Positions 33,301 through 43,672 are shown, numbered from the stretch's first letter. The stretch: 64,000 nucleotides of DNA from Wolfiporia cocos (GCA_029448655.1 JACCLO010000014.1:682001-746000); one strand, 5' to 3'. Notes: a model not told the origin generated them from the sequence alone. Numbers and translations are program-made.

Positions 33301-34350
33301 GCTCGGTCGATTTTGTCACCGACCTGCCAAGAGTCGGAAAGTATGACTCCATGATGGTGATTGTCGACCATGGCCTATCCAAGGCCATCTCTCTCACCCC
33401 ATGCGACAAAACGATCACTAGCGAAGGGGCGGCAGAGATATTTCACCGGAAAATCTACTCGCTATATGGCATCCCCCGAAAGATCATTTCAGACAGAGGA
33501 CCACAGTTTGCATCAAAGCTTAATTATGCAAGCTGCAGGGAACGGAATCAGCGATGAGTACGGCGTACCATCCACAGACAGACGGACAGACAGAAAGAAT
33601 GAATCAACAGATCGAGGTATACCTTCGCATCTACTGCATGAACGACCCTTTCCAGTGGGTACAACGACTACCGGACGTCGAATTTGCACATAACACAAGT
33701 CGAACTGAAAATCGACCTGCACCACTTGAAACAATCCTAGGATACGTCCCGAGAGGATTCCCAGACTATGACAGGGTAGGGAACGTCCCGGCAGCTGTCG
33801 ACAGGATCAAGAAGATCAAAGAAGCACAAAAGATGGCATTCATCGCGCATGAATTAGCCCAGAAAAGAATGGCAGGGCGGTTCCTCAGAGAGCTGCCGAA
33901 GCTTGAGAAAGGGGATAAGGTCTGGCTCGATGCCAAGAACCTAACGATCCCCTATGAATCGAACAAATTGGCACCAAAAAGAGAAGGACCCTTCACCATC
34001 ACAGAAAAGATGGGACCCACGACATACCGGTTGCAGTTACCGGCGAGCTGGAAAATCCATCCGGTATTCCACGCTGCCTTACTAAAACCATTCAAAGAAA
34101 CAAGGGTGCACGGACCCAATTACCTACGGCCGCCACCTGATATCATCAAGGGACAAGAGGAATACGAAGTCGAAGCCATCTTGGCTGACAGATGGCAAAG
34201 AAAAAAGCATCAATACTTCGTCAAGTGGAAAGGCTATGCCACGGCCGACAACTCATGGGAAGACGAGGCGAACTTGGAGCATTCCAAGGAGCTGATAAAA
34301 AGCTACCACCGAATGCGAGTCAGAGCAACCCCGACACTCGAAAGCCGAAC
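30331..34350 (+). pseudogene. pol: Element C pol: protease, dUTPase, RT, RNase H, integrase, chromodomain
   Basis: Protease motif LIDSGAM (near 30457). dUTPase at about 30825-31215 with motifs [19 protein letters not shown] (Gly where PRSG is usual), [19 protein letters not shown] and [12 protein letters not shown] with YMDDILVF (near 32010). RNase H from [17 protein letters not shown] at 32517-32519 interrupts RNase H, and the frame continues at 32523. Integrase HHCC (H...H, CAICQ), core Asp residues in SVDFVTDLP and SDRGPQF; then a frameshift near 33520-33555 before MSTAYHPQTDGQTERMNQ (catalytic Glu). Integrase C-terminus, then a chromodomain (YEVEAILADRW...YFVKWKG...SWEDE, 34159-34310). 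Two disabling changes, so this copy is dead, but the order PR-dUTPase-RT is unambiguous. Confidence 0.93.
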
Positions 34351-34359
34351 AGTAATAAT

Positions 34360-35322
34360 ATGTCGACGACTCGCCACCAACTCCCTCGTCGCGCCACGAC
34401 CCCCCACAGCGACACGGGTCGCCAGGAAGGACGACCGAGAGGTACGCTGCCGAGGAGGTACTCCCCCCAACATCTGCAGATCAGACACGCCCTCCTCTGG
34501 TATAGGGCCGAGGGACCTTTTGCTGGCCGAGCCGATGGCTGGACGGCCCTCTTCGACATCGTGCAGGACCTCACCCATATTTACAGCTCGTACCAGAATA
34601 TCACCGAGGACCTCGTCTGAATGGAGGGGCAGATCAGAGCGCAGAGAGAGGGACTCGAGCTACTCACCGACAGACTTATCGACCGACTGGCCGCCACCAC
34701 GACGGCCGGACTATGACATGCGCTCAACGACTTCGAGGATCGCAAGCACGTTGCTCCCGACCGACCCGAATATGTACCACGACCCGCCCGCTTTTTCACC
34801 GCCAACGAACGACGCCAAGTTGCAGGGCCGTTTAATTTTATGGAACGCGATCGAGTACTATTTCCACTGCCTACCGAGACTCAGAGAGCCCGCCGAACAG
34901 GAGTTAGAGACCCGGCACCACGTATTCCTGGTGTGGGAAGCGACAGGCGACGTGAACCACCAGCATGCCAGGAGAGCCCTAGGGCTGCCCCAGCGGGACA
35001 GCGAAGAGCGAATAGCACACCGCCTATTCGACGATCTCCTTCGGTGCAGAGTATTACCCGCGAGGAGTTTGAGCGAGGTGCGAGGGAGCACGAACGAGAC
35101 ACCGCCTCCCTACCCACATGGGCAGCACGAAACCTCCACCGAGCCGCACACCACTGGAGGTACCAACATAACGAATACCTCCGCGATATCCCTTCCCTAC
35201 GGGTACCAGCGAGGCCCTCACCCGAGCAGCCGTGTCGACAATGTGGTTCCGCTAACCACTGGATCCTCGACTGCCCCGATTATATTTGCAGAGCTTGTGG
35301 GCTCAATCAACCAGGTCATTGA
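34360..35322 (+). pseudogene. Element C extra 3' reading frame with CCHC zinc knuckle
   Basis: Downstream of the chromodomain, in a different frame from pol, an ORF starting at ATG 34360 (MSTTRHQ...) continues to 35322 with two TGA interruptions (34618-34620 and 34714-34716). It encodes a Trp/Tyr-containing segment (HALLWYRAEGPFAGRADGW), a basic Arg/Pro-rich part and, at 35230-35319, a zinc knuckle CRQCGSANHWILDC (CX2CX4HX4C) followed by a second incomplete one (CRACGLNQPGH, then stop). The pol frame is also open here but has the Ser/Arg/Thr-rich look of an out-of-frame translation. The zinc knuckle suggests an RNA-binding accessory protein; unrecognised otherwise. Confidence 0.6.
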
Positions 35323-35463
35323 CAGAATGAATGCCGCCAACACTTCGTATGGCAAACTCCTACGACCCCGTCCCTCAGCGGGAACGGCGACATCTACAAC
35401 GAACAGGACGCCGAGGCACTCTGAGGAGGGGAACTTGGAAAATTCGTCGAGGCCGACGAATGC

Positions 35464-35478
35464 CTAGGGAGGGGCTGA
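35464..35478 (+). promoter_or_regulatory. Polypurine tract of element C
   Basis: CTAGGGAGGGGCTGA abutting TGTTACGG of the 3' LTR. Confidence 0.7.
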
Positions 35479-36178
35479 TGTTACGGTTATTTTAATTTTT
35501 CGAATATCGACAGAACTCACCACCGGGCGAATACGATACAGGGACTTGTTGCGCAACCAACCCCCCTGGCTACTCGTGATCTTACTGGGCGCATCCCCAG
35601 TTGTATTAGTCTATAGGGCTCGTTTCACCTTTGGCAGATCCAACCCTGCCACCGCTTCATGTTCATCGTTTATTAGCTGATAGATGGCGTTCAACTGCCA
35701 TCATTCCTATCTATCGTCTCAGATATATCACTCCATACTTATCAGACGTTTGGGACTATAGCGTAGATAGTATCGGTGGCATCTGGGACAGACTTGACCC
35801 CTGAAACTTAGCGTAGTATAAAAACTCATGTACTTACCGTCGAGGCTCTCCAGCTCGACCTTGTTGTATAAACAAGAAGTCTTATACTCGTTCTCAAACG
35901 TAGGAAACTACGCTCAGTATTTCTCACTCGAGCAATCGAACGACTAAGTCCTCGAAGTGCACACTGACTTCTCGGACTTAGGCGAGTCTTATATTCTATT
36001 TGACTCGCACTTGAACAGATTATATCCTCAAACGCGTATTGGATATTAACCGATCTCCTAAGGACTTCACTTAGGACCCGAAGGCATCTAACGAGTATTT
36101 GCCTTGCATACGGCGACGTGCCTACGAACGATCTATATTCGCGACTCGAATATACGAACGGGTATTCGACCCGTAACA
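35479..36178 (+). repeat. 3' LTR of element C
   Basis: 700 bp; matches 27177-27883 except for scattered changes and an 8-bp gap near 36126. Confidence 0.93.
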
Positions 36179-36530
36179 CGTGGGGTCTTGTCGGAATAAT
36201 CCAGGGAACATATTAGCAGGCTAGACGGCCAACGCGGCGTTGATAACGCACGGTGAAACTATGTCATCTAGATATCGTAAACCCGCGAGGGCGTGAGCAT
36301 TGGCAGCGCGCTAAAAGAAAGGATCAAGACGGATGCGTATGACTTTTTCAGGATCAGGACAAGACTCCCATCAATCAAATGGGCTTGGCCGCGAATCATA
36401 TAACGTTTAATTACTGCAGTGTATTGACGCGCCCCACAGTCGTGTTGTACAATACTTGTAATGGGAGCATAGGTATGCTTTAGAAGATAATGACACGATC
36501 CTTCGAAACAAAGTCCCATGAGCAGCTACT
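36179..36530. other. Intergenic, 3' flank of the GH55 fragment
   Basis: About 350 bases, nothing recognised. It is not element B sequence, which is what should follow if C had inserted into B. Confidence 0.5.
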
Positions 36531-36866
36531 TTACGGCGTCCAGACCGACATTGTGGACTGGAAGCCGTTCTTGTTTGCATTGGAAAGAACGATACCGCGC
36601 TGATTCACGCTGAGCATGTGCGTGACTCCAACGGTTGCGAGACTATAGACACTGATCGAGGATTCTGTGTCTATATTGAGAACCTGATTTTGGCACGTCG
36701 AGTCCTTCAAGCAATCCTGAGCATAGTTGTAGAAGAAGCTGTACAATCCGGCTCCTGTAATGTTGCATGTATGTCAGAATGCGATGCGTAATCCCCCACG
36801 TGGCACACGTACCGAAGATGAGGATATTTGAGGAAGACTGGACGTTGATCGCCCATGCGGAGAGCT
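36531..36866 (-). pseudogene. C-terminal fragment of a GH55-type beta-1,3-glucanase
   Basis: Two exon pieces on the minus strand: 36866-36813 (LSAWAINVQSSSNILIFG) and 36754-36531 (GAGLYSFFYNYAQDCLKDS...NIDTESSISVYSLATVGVTHMLSVNQRG...NGFQSTMSVW), joined by a 58-nt GT..AG intron (36812-36755), ending with TAA. The pattern ILIFGAGLYSFF...C...CQNQ...YSLATVG...NGFxST is the conserved C-terminus of fungal glycoside hydrolase family 55 exo-1,3-glucanases, secreted wall-degrading enzymes. Everything upstream is cut off at 36866, exactly where an LTR starts. Confidence 0.75.
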
Positions 36867-37907
36867 TGTCACACGCCAATTTCAAGGCATTAAGCACAGT
36901 ACCTTTTCCGATCATCGAGAGCACCCCCGAGGCTGGTAACCCGATGCCTCAGCTAGAACCAAGCCCTACGCACGTACCACTACGGGCACTAGCTAACAGC
37001 ATCATCAGCCCCGCCTAAGAACCCTAGTCCTAGACTACACGACCAGTCCAATATAAAGCCACACAAGTCACATGACCCTTGGCTCACGTTAAGCCGACCC
37101 TTGGCTAACGCTAAGCTGATCCTTGGCTCATGCTAACCAAGACTTATGGCTAGGACTAAACCACGTCCACCCAACCAACCAAACCCTACGCCTCCCGTCT
37201 CCATGAACCAACGCCATTACAGGCATTAGACCTTAGTCTACGAGTCCACGTTATGGCTTCCCTCCAGTACCGCGACCTCTGGGAACCCAGGCCGTGAACG
37301 ATCGACCCTCAGTACCGTAACTTTGGGAACAGAGGCCCCTGACGCGTCCTCTGACCACACCCTGCATAAACCCTGCCATTTGGCGTGGCAGAACCTCTAT
37401 CAACGAGAACCACCAATAGAACCCCGATCGACGTAACCTACTGATCACCACCGCCATTACTGGCATAGACCCGACCGACGAGGACCACCGGCCATTATGA
37501 CGTCACGACCCCAATTGCGGCAGACCATGCCCGATCATGGACTTAGAACCCCGCCATTACCGGCGCACCTACGATCGACGAGAACCACTGATCGAACCCG
37601 ACCGATTGGCTATCAATCTGATCCGACCCTTATACGCTACGTTGCCATGGACATCCTCGCGTACCCCAGCGCTCCGATGCCATTACCGGCACATAGCTCA
37701 TAGCCAGTTAGATACCAGTATGTAGAGGCCTCTGAGCCACCATACACAAATATGTACAAATAGATTAGGAGTATATATGCCGGACAGTCTTGAGCGTAAA
37801 CCTCAGACTTGTCTTGGCCTTTTGTGCCTTGAGATGCCCGGACGAGGAAGGCGCTTTCATGCGACCCACCTTCCCCCGGTGTGTGTCTTAAGGTTGCGCT
37901 TGTGTCA
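36867..37907 (+). repeat. LTR of family F (about 1041 bp)
   Basis: TGTCACACGCC...CTTGTGTCA. Flanks GAGCT (36862-36866) and TATTG (37908-37912) do not match, so no target duplication. Homologous to 55810-56359 (minus), 56360-56547 and 56548-57545. Contains several copies of a GCCATTACYGGC palindrome-like motif and a TATATA box near 37772. Confidence 0.82.
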
Positions 37908-38726
37908 TATTGTGCGCAGCAGGGCCGGAAATCGGTGCCGCTAGAATTGCAGCGTGAGCGGCGGTTGTCACCGAGAATCCAAACGAGCGTCTTGATGAGA
38001 CTGCCCCCATTTACTCACATACTGGCTGCTGTTGCGGTTTTCCCAGCCTGTCCTGAATGCTATGCATGAACTTAGAGAACCCAGAAGGAATCTTTCACCA
38101 GTTGTGACCAGACAAATTCATTAGCGCGTACGTGACAGCAAAAAAAGCAGGCGCAGAAATAGAGTAGGTCTCGCAGCTTGAGTATGCCCATGTCCTTGCC
38201 AACAAGTAGGACGGACGACCGTACCTGCGAATGACAAGCTATTGTTGGTAGAGTGGCCATAAGCGGAGACTGCGCGTGGTCTCGTCCTCGCCCCACATAT
38301 TGCGTCGCGACCACGTGCGGGGATCATGGCGACGCGTCGCGTCAATCGCGTTTCCGCACGACGCGTCTCGACCATGGTAGGTACGCATTTCAGATGTCAC
38401 CCATCACAGCAAGGAGCACGCTTTTCTTCATAGTCACAATGACCCGGGTCGAGCACGAGGATCGCGCTTGTGGTGGGGTACTAAGCCTTAAGGCGTAGAA
38501 CGGAAAGGACCTCAGGCTCGAAGGAAAATAATCTAATGGGATGCATGAAGGAAGACGTGACTGAACGCTGGGACAGAAAATAACCTCTATGATGTTATAG
38601 GACACCGCCCCGTAGGTGGGTACATATCGGGTTATCAAGTGATAATCAAAGCCACACTGTAGTCGACTGTGGCGACGGGGCACATTTTCTCGATTCATAC
38701 TGCAGCATCTAGTGACACATTATACA
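37908..38726. other. No gene recognised
   Basis: About 820 bases between the F LTR and the acyl-CoA-synthetase-like fragment. ORFs on both strands are short and lack family features. Confidence 0.4.
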
Positions 38727-39482
38727 TCACAGCTTAGGCTTGGGTATCAATGGCAGTTTGCCTTGCTCCTTCATCTCCTTCGCACAATCGCGCAACACCC
38801 GACGCAGCAGCTTCCCACTCGGGTTCTTTGGAATCACATCAACGAACTCCACGCCAGCCGCTAGCCTCTTGTAGTGTACTTTTGTGTCCGAAACATGCTG
38901 GATAGTACGATCAAGATAAACGTCAGCGCATGGTAGCCCCTACCTCAGGGCACGGGTGACAAACTTTCATAAGCGTAGCCTTGATTCTCTCCGCTTCTCC
39001 AGGATCCTTCTTCACACGCTCGAGCGCATTCAGACTCAATGTGACAAACGCGAGCGGAAGCTTGCTGCTGTAGTCGTCTGGCACGCCAACCACACAGACA
39101 TCGGACACATCGAGATGATCCAGGAGATGTCCCTCAAGCTCAGCAGGCGCCACTGTAACGTGGTCAGTTTGTAAAGTTCCAGCTCATAGCTTCTCTGGTG
39201 ACTTTCTGACCTTTTACTTTCGTTCCTATATTATCATCAAGGTGAGGTCACTGTCTGATTACTACGAGCTGAAGACTTACCTTGATACGATCGACCACGA
39301 ACACTTCCGCAGACTCGTTGATTATTACTTCATCTCCTGTGTATAGCCATCCATCAACGAACGTCTCTTTGGTCCTGAAACGCGTCGACGCTATTAGATT
39401 TGGCCTTAACGATCACTAAACCACTGACGCCTCCTCGTTGTTCAGGTATCTAAGCGCCAATGCGGGCCCCTTCACCACTAGC
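38727..39482 (-). pseudogene. C-terminal fragment of a 4-coumarate-CoA-ligase-like acyl-CoA synthetase
   Basis: Read on minus from 39482: VVKGPALALRYLNNEEA; intron; TKETFVDGWLYTGDEVIINE...VFVVDRIK; intron; a short piece with KVKG; intron; VAPAELEGHLLDHLDVSDVC VVGVPDD...; intron; KVHYKRLAAGVEFVDV...PKNPSGKLLRRVLRD...PKPKL, TGA at 38729-38727. YTGDE, the VAPAELE hinge and PKNPSGKLLRR (catalytic Lys) are the signature of the C-terminal half of AMP-forming acyl-CoA synthetases of the 4CL type, which activate carboxylic acids as adenylates and transfer them to CoA. The N-terminal half (AMP-binding core) is absent: the exon ends at 39482, where an LTR begins. Confidence 0.83.
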
Positions 39483-39853
39483 TGTCACAAGCCGATTTTC
39501 TCCAACTTGCTTGCGACTAGGAACAACCCCTATCTTATCTAAGCACCCGCCTATGCATCACGTGCAAGGACCCCAAACACCCCACACGCGCTTACACAGA
39601 CCCCGGACACCCTTGATGTGACTCTACACCTACGATAGGGTTTACCATACTCTAAACGGTCTATCAGATTACATAATACTGTATAGTAGCCAAACATGTA
39701 CAAACAGCCTACGAGCATATATACCAGCCAGACGAGCAGGGAACACCCCAGACTCGTCTTGGCCTTTGTTGCCTTGAGTAGCCTCAGACTAGGAATACAC
39801 TTTCACGTGAGTAATATTCCCCTGAGTAGTTGCTTGAGATAGCGCTTGTGTCA
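39483..39853 (+). repeat. 371-bp LTR, relative of family F
   Basis: TGTCACAAGCC...GCTTGTGTCA. TATATA near 39718, followed by a stem (AGACGAG/CTCGTCT). Flanks CTAGC and GGTAT differ, so there is no target duplication. It truncates the acyl-CoA synthetase-like gene. Confidence 0.8.
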
Positions 39854-39856
39854 GGT

Positions 39857-40440
39857 ATTACAAGCGAAGCGACGACGAGGCCGAGCGTCAGCGAGGTGGA
39901 GGAGTGGCTGAGCGGGCAGAGATATATAATAACTCCTAGAAATACAAAATTGTGGCGAAGCCACAGTTAATTAAGCTAGTATCTTATAAAGGGACGACCG
40001 TTGCGTGGGAACTGCCATGTGCCTTTCCACGTGTGCCACGTGCTGTCCGTCGTCCCATAGGGCTCGCGCCACCCGGGAAGTTGGCCAGTAGATTCCCACG
40101 CCTGGCGCCTGCAAGGCGCGTGCGCATTGAAGTCCCTTCGACCGCGTGCTCCCTGCGCTGTGCCACGGGATTTTGTAACGTAAATAGCCTGTACTGTAGA
40201 TACATGCCAGAAAATTCAGGAGGTTCTGAGGGACCACATTTGTGGACACAGGATTACAAGCTCAGCGACGACGACACCGAGCATCAGCGAAGTGTCAGAA
40301 GTGGCTGAGCGGGCAGAGACGGGTTGGGCGGACTCACAATTCAATATGTTCTTACTCTATTAATTATCATACTTAAGTGATAATTGACATCAGTGGCGAA
40401 GCCGCGGGTAATCAAGCTCGTGATATCTTACTGATCCTAT
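39857..40440 (+). repeat. Two diverged direct repeats of about 390 bp
   Basis: Segments beginning near 39857 and near 40253 share ATTACAAGC, CGACGACG, AGTGGCTGAGCGGGCAGAGA (20 bases, 39902 and 40299) and GTGGCGAAGCC, in the same order and spacing. The 20-mer contains TGGCTGAGCGGG, which fits a tRNA-type A box, but no B box follows. Possibly a tandem insertion of a short interspersed element. Confidence 0.5.
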
Positions 40441-40585
40441 TCAAACAAAAGTTGAAGTCTCGTGACCAGACGGTAAACTCCGACAGAGTTTGAATATCTG
40501 AGGGCGTGGGCGCGTCGCGGTGGTTGAGTGTTCACGACTCAACTTAAGCCTCGATACATTCTCCTGCCGCTCCCTCTTGTTCATT

Positions 40586-42665
40586 ATGGCGACTAACCAG
40601 CGGCAACGCTTCATACCTGTTGCTGTAGTTGATTTCTTCATCGATGACCATTGCCCCTATTTCCTCTATGATCGTCCTCTCTTAGCACCCTTCGATCCTC
40701 AAGAGACGACCATAGATCAGGTTTGTGATTGGGTCGCTGAGGAAAGCAAAGCAGATAAACGTTTGGTTACTCTGTGGAAGGTTTGTCGCCAACGTATCTT
40801 CACGTATTGCATTCGATCAACGCCTGGAACAGCCGAAGGAGTATCTCACTCGCAAGAATATGAAACAGCTTGGAGAGTTCCTTAAAGACAATGACTATAA
40901 ACTTGAGGCTTTCTGCGATAATATCACAGAAAATGGCGAGGATCTCTTCAGCTCCTTGCTCGCCGATCAGTCGAGACCGCGTGATGCCAAGTTGCCACTG
41001 CTTGTGGCACGAATCCGAAAGCAGCAAGAAGATAAGACGTCGAAGCAGAAGAGAGACGATCAAGAAACCCGTGAAGAGATGGATGAGGATGAAGAACGGG
41101 ATGTTCTCACTGAGATGATCAAGCGTGCGTGCCTATTCATGGTCCCTGAATCTACCCTGACTGCTATTTGATAGAATTCAATCGCTCAAAGAAGGAAGAC
41201 CGTGACTCGCCGTCCCAATCGGCCAAACCCACAAACTATCTCAAACACCAGAATGGCAGCGCACCTATCCTTGACGGCCGGTATGGCGAACATCCGACGT
41301 CGCTTGCCCCTCCCATCGAGATATATCATCCGGCCTTCGCAGCCTTCGTTGGTAATTACCATAACGAGTCCCTCACACCGCCTGCAGATCTCGTTGCAGC
41401 AACATCTAAATTCATGGACGACATGTCTCAAATAACATCGCTGGAACATAATCGCAAGAGCACGCGTGAACATCTCGTTCGCCTCCTCGACATCGTCGTC
41501 GATCAGAACGCCAACAAGAACAAAACGATTGCAGACCACTACGTGACGTATGACCGCGAAACTCAACCCCTAGTCAAGGCCGCACTTGCAATCATTGAGG
41601 AGAAGGCTGAGCTCGGCCAGAGCTCCGAACCCTCTGTCCAGGGCGAGTTCTCCTACCTTCATTACTGGACTCAGGACGATAGACAGGTACGTATGCATGT
41701 GCCCTCCACCTATGCTATGTTTCTAACAGGAAGATTCGTTTCAGGGATTGTTCGACGCATGCTTCTGTCCCTCCTTCATCATTTCCGTGGCTGGTCCCTG
41801 GTTCTCCGTGTGCGGAAGCATCCACACAACCCACCCCATCGTACACCGGTTGTCCTCTTTCGAATGGCTAGGTCAGAGTCGCATCATCGACGACGACCGT
41901 GTGCATCGTCTGGCTCGCATGTTCTACGCGCTTCGTTTGGCGATTAGGAAGCTCAAAGAGTGGTACAAGACTCTCGTCGTCCCCGACGTCAGGCACGGCC
42001 CGAGTCCGGCCAGGTTCTATCCCTTGGCGAATAAGTGCAAATTGCCCGACGATGAGGTCCTAGAATTTTGCTACGAGAAGCCACTTAAGGGCTCCGAGCC
42101 TGAATGCGTGACTTTCCTGGTTTCGGACCGCAACGACCGGGCTCGACGGTTCGTGGTCAAGTTTGTCGAGCGGTACGGTGTGGATGCACATCGGCTGCTT
42201 GCGAGCCACGGATATGCCCCAAAACTGCTCTATTACGGGCCCGTCTGGCCCGATGAGTTGGAGCAGAGGGGCGTTGGCCCACGTAAGATGGTCGTCATGG
42301 AATTCATCGAGGGTAAGACGACTGTTAAGAGGTACCCAGACGGCTATATCCCACAAGGCGTCGTGGATGCTGTGGAGGCGGCCTTGGATCTTTTACACGA
42401 CGGGGAGAGGAAGATGGTCTACGGCGATTTACGGGAACCGAACATCATGGTCGAAGATGGAGCCGTGAAGGGGAAAGAGAAGGAGGGGACGAAGATTGTC
42501 GATTTTGACTGGGCAGGGATCGAGGGAGAGGTGAGGTACCCATTTCATCTGTCTGATCCTGTCAAGCGGGGCATCAAGGGGGTGGATGACTACGAGTTGA
42601 TTCAAGCGTCCCATGACCGCGCGAGGCTGGAGAAGTTGAAGGGCAGGGTGAAGCAGGTAGTATAG
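40586..42665 (+). CDS. Crinkler-like kinase protein, copy 1
   Basis: Gene model of four exons: 40586-40780, 40833-41124, 41175-41686, 41745-42665, with introns of 52, 50 and 58 nt (GT..AG) that restore one frame of 639 residues. The start ATG is chosen because it is shared with the second copy. Residues 1-110: header with KRLVTLWK, resembling the ubiquitin-like N-domain of crinkler proteins (LWK hallmark). 110-165: charged Lys/Glu helix. About 180-350: helical region with PILDGRYGEHPTSLAPPIEIYHPAF, a pattern common in Agaricomycete kinase-like proteins. 350-639: kinase-like domain with VVKFVERYG, MEFIEGKT, catalytic YGDLREPNIMV (D as in HxDxxxxN) and metal-binding IVDFDWAG. The Gly-rich loop is not evident, so activity is uncertain. 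Such proteins are linked to recognition or conflict systems in fungi; function here is inferred. Confidence 0.75.
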
Positions 42666-43065
42666 ACTGTCGTATCTGGTTCTATCCGTAGGATGTCTTG
42701 CTGCATGTTGCACCTGTTGCTTTCTTTGTCCATGTTACCTTGCTTACCGGTGTTAATGTACCACCTTGAGGTTAGTCCTTATGCTGTTCATCCGGCAAAT
42801 TGGACATACCAAGGGTATCCTGACATGAGAGCCCTTCAGTGGCATGGTGGGGTTCCCTACCACCAATCACGCATTTAGTGCATGGCTGATATGTGCTGAT
42901 CATACTGCAGTTCTACTCCAGTTCAAGTGCCCACAAGGCAATACGACCTCTGGTTCGCACCTTGTGGCGGTGTTGTATCTTATTTCCAAGATTAGTAATT
43001 ACAAATGAACCGCTGGGCCGTCAACGGCATCAGCAAAACGCGAGATGACTTACCAGTGCTGGAGG
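42666..43065 (+). other. 3' flank shared by both kinase copies
   Basis: Nearly identical to 60975-61374 (two single-base differences noticed). Non-coding. After the inserted element the shared sequence resumes at 43673-43783 (= 61537-61648) and then ends. Confidence 0.75.
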
Positions 43066-43672
43066 TAGTGATGTGCAGGGCCCGGCCCGGCCCAAAAGCC
43101 CCGGCTTTGGCCTGGCTTTGGACGGCCCACGGCCTTCCAAAGCCTCAGGCCGGGCCCTCACTGACGGCTCACGGCTTGGCCCGGCCTAGGCCGGGGCCGA
43201 GCCGGGGCCTACCACTGCTAGGATAGTCATCACTAAAAGTTTGAAGTACATCATTTTCAGCTGCTCCTTGATGAAAAGAAACATTGAGTGTCAAAATAAC
43301 CTTCCACTGGCACAGCGTTCAGTAGCGCACCTGCCACATGGGTATTGTATAGGCGCCCAACAGTGCATGGGAGGCTTCAACGTTAAGGATTTGACTTATG
43401 GGCCTTTTCTTTGGTTTGAAATAAGCAATACAGAGGCACTACATTGGAGTTGAGCATATTGCTATCATGTACAAACTTATATTGTAATTGCTGGACATTG
43501 TATCCATTAGAGCCACCAGGCCGGGGCTCAACGGCTCGGCCCCGCTCGGCCTGAGACACGAGCCGGGCCCTGGGCCGTTTCAAGCCGTTGTGTAAAGCCC
43601 GGCTTGGCCCGGCCCAAGTAGGGCCCGGCCCGGCTCGGCTCACGGCCTAAAGCCGGGCCTGGCACATCACTA
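43066..43672. mobile_element. 607-bp hAT-like non-autonomous element in the flank of kinase copy 1
   Basis: Terminal inverted repeats TAGTGATGTGC (43066-43076) and GCACATCACTA (43662-43672). GC-rich GGCCCGG arms (about 43077-43205 and 43508-43660), largely complementary to one another, flank an AT-richer middle, so the element can fold back. Copy 2 has 161 other bases (61376-61536) at this place. I see no clean 8-bp duplication. The TIR type resembles hAT elements; class is tentative. Confidence 0.7.

Larger units (their letters stand above)
27177..36178 (+). mobile_element. Element C: chromodomain Ty3/gypsy with dUTPase between protease and RT
   Basis: LTRs 27177-27883 (707 bp) and 35479-36178 (700 bp), TGTTAC...GTAACA, differing by a few substitutions and an 8-bp gap. 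Gag, Pol with internal dUTPase, chromodomain and an extra 3' zinc-knuckle reading frame. Flanking bases are GAAGT on the left and CGTGG on the right, so there is no target duplication; the left flank is element B and the right flank is unrelated to B. Confidence 0.95.

Noticed and set aside
34840..35322. Env-like ORF in element C
   Set aside because: No signal peptide or membrane segment; a zinc knuckle points to a nucleic-acid binding protein.
34351..35467. Long extension of the element C pol frame beyond the chromodomain (about 370 codons)
   Set aside because: Its Ser/Arg/Thr/Pro-rich composition looks like an out-of-frame reading, and the zinc-knuckle protein lies in another frame over the same bases.
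36867..37907. F LTR as a simple insertion into the GH55 gene
   Set aside because: No duplication, and the upstream half of the gene is not found after 37907.
39905..39925. tRNA gene candidate from the A-box-like motif
   Set aside because: No B box and no cloverleaf can be drawn.
40725..41171. Kinase locus as three or four separate small genes
   Set aside because: GT..AG introns of 50-58 nt join all frames precisely, and both copies keep the same splice sites.
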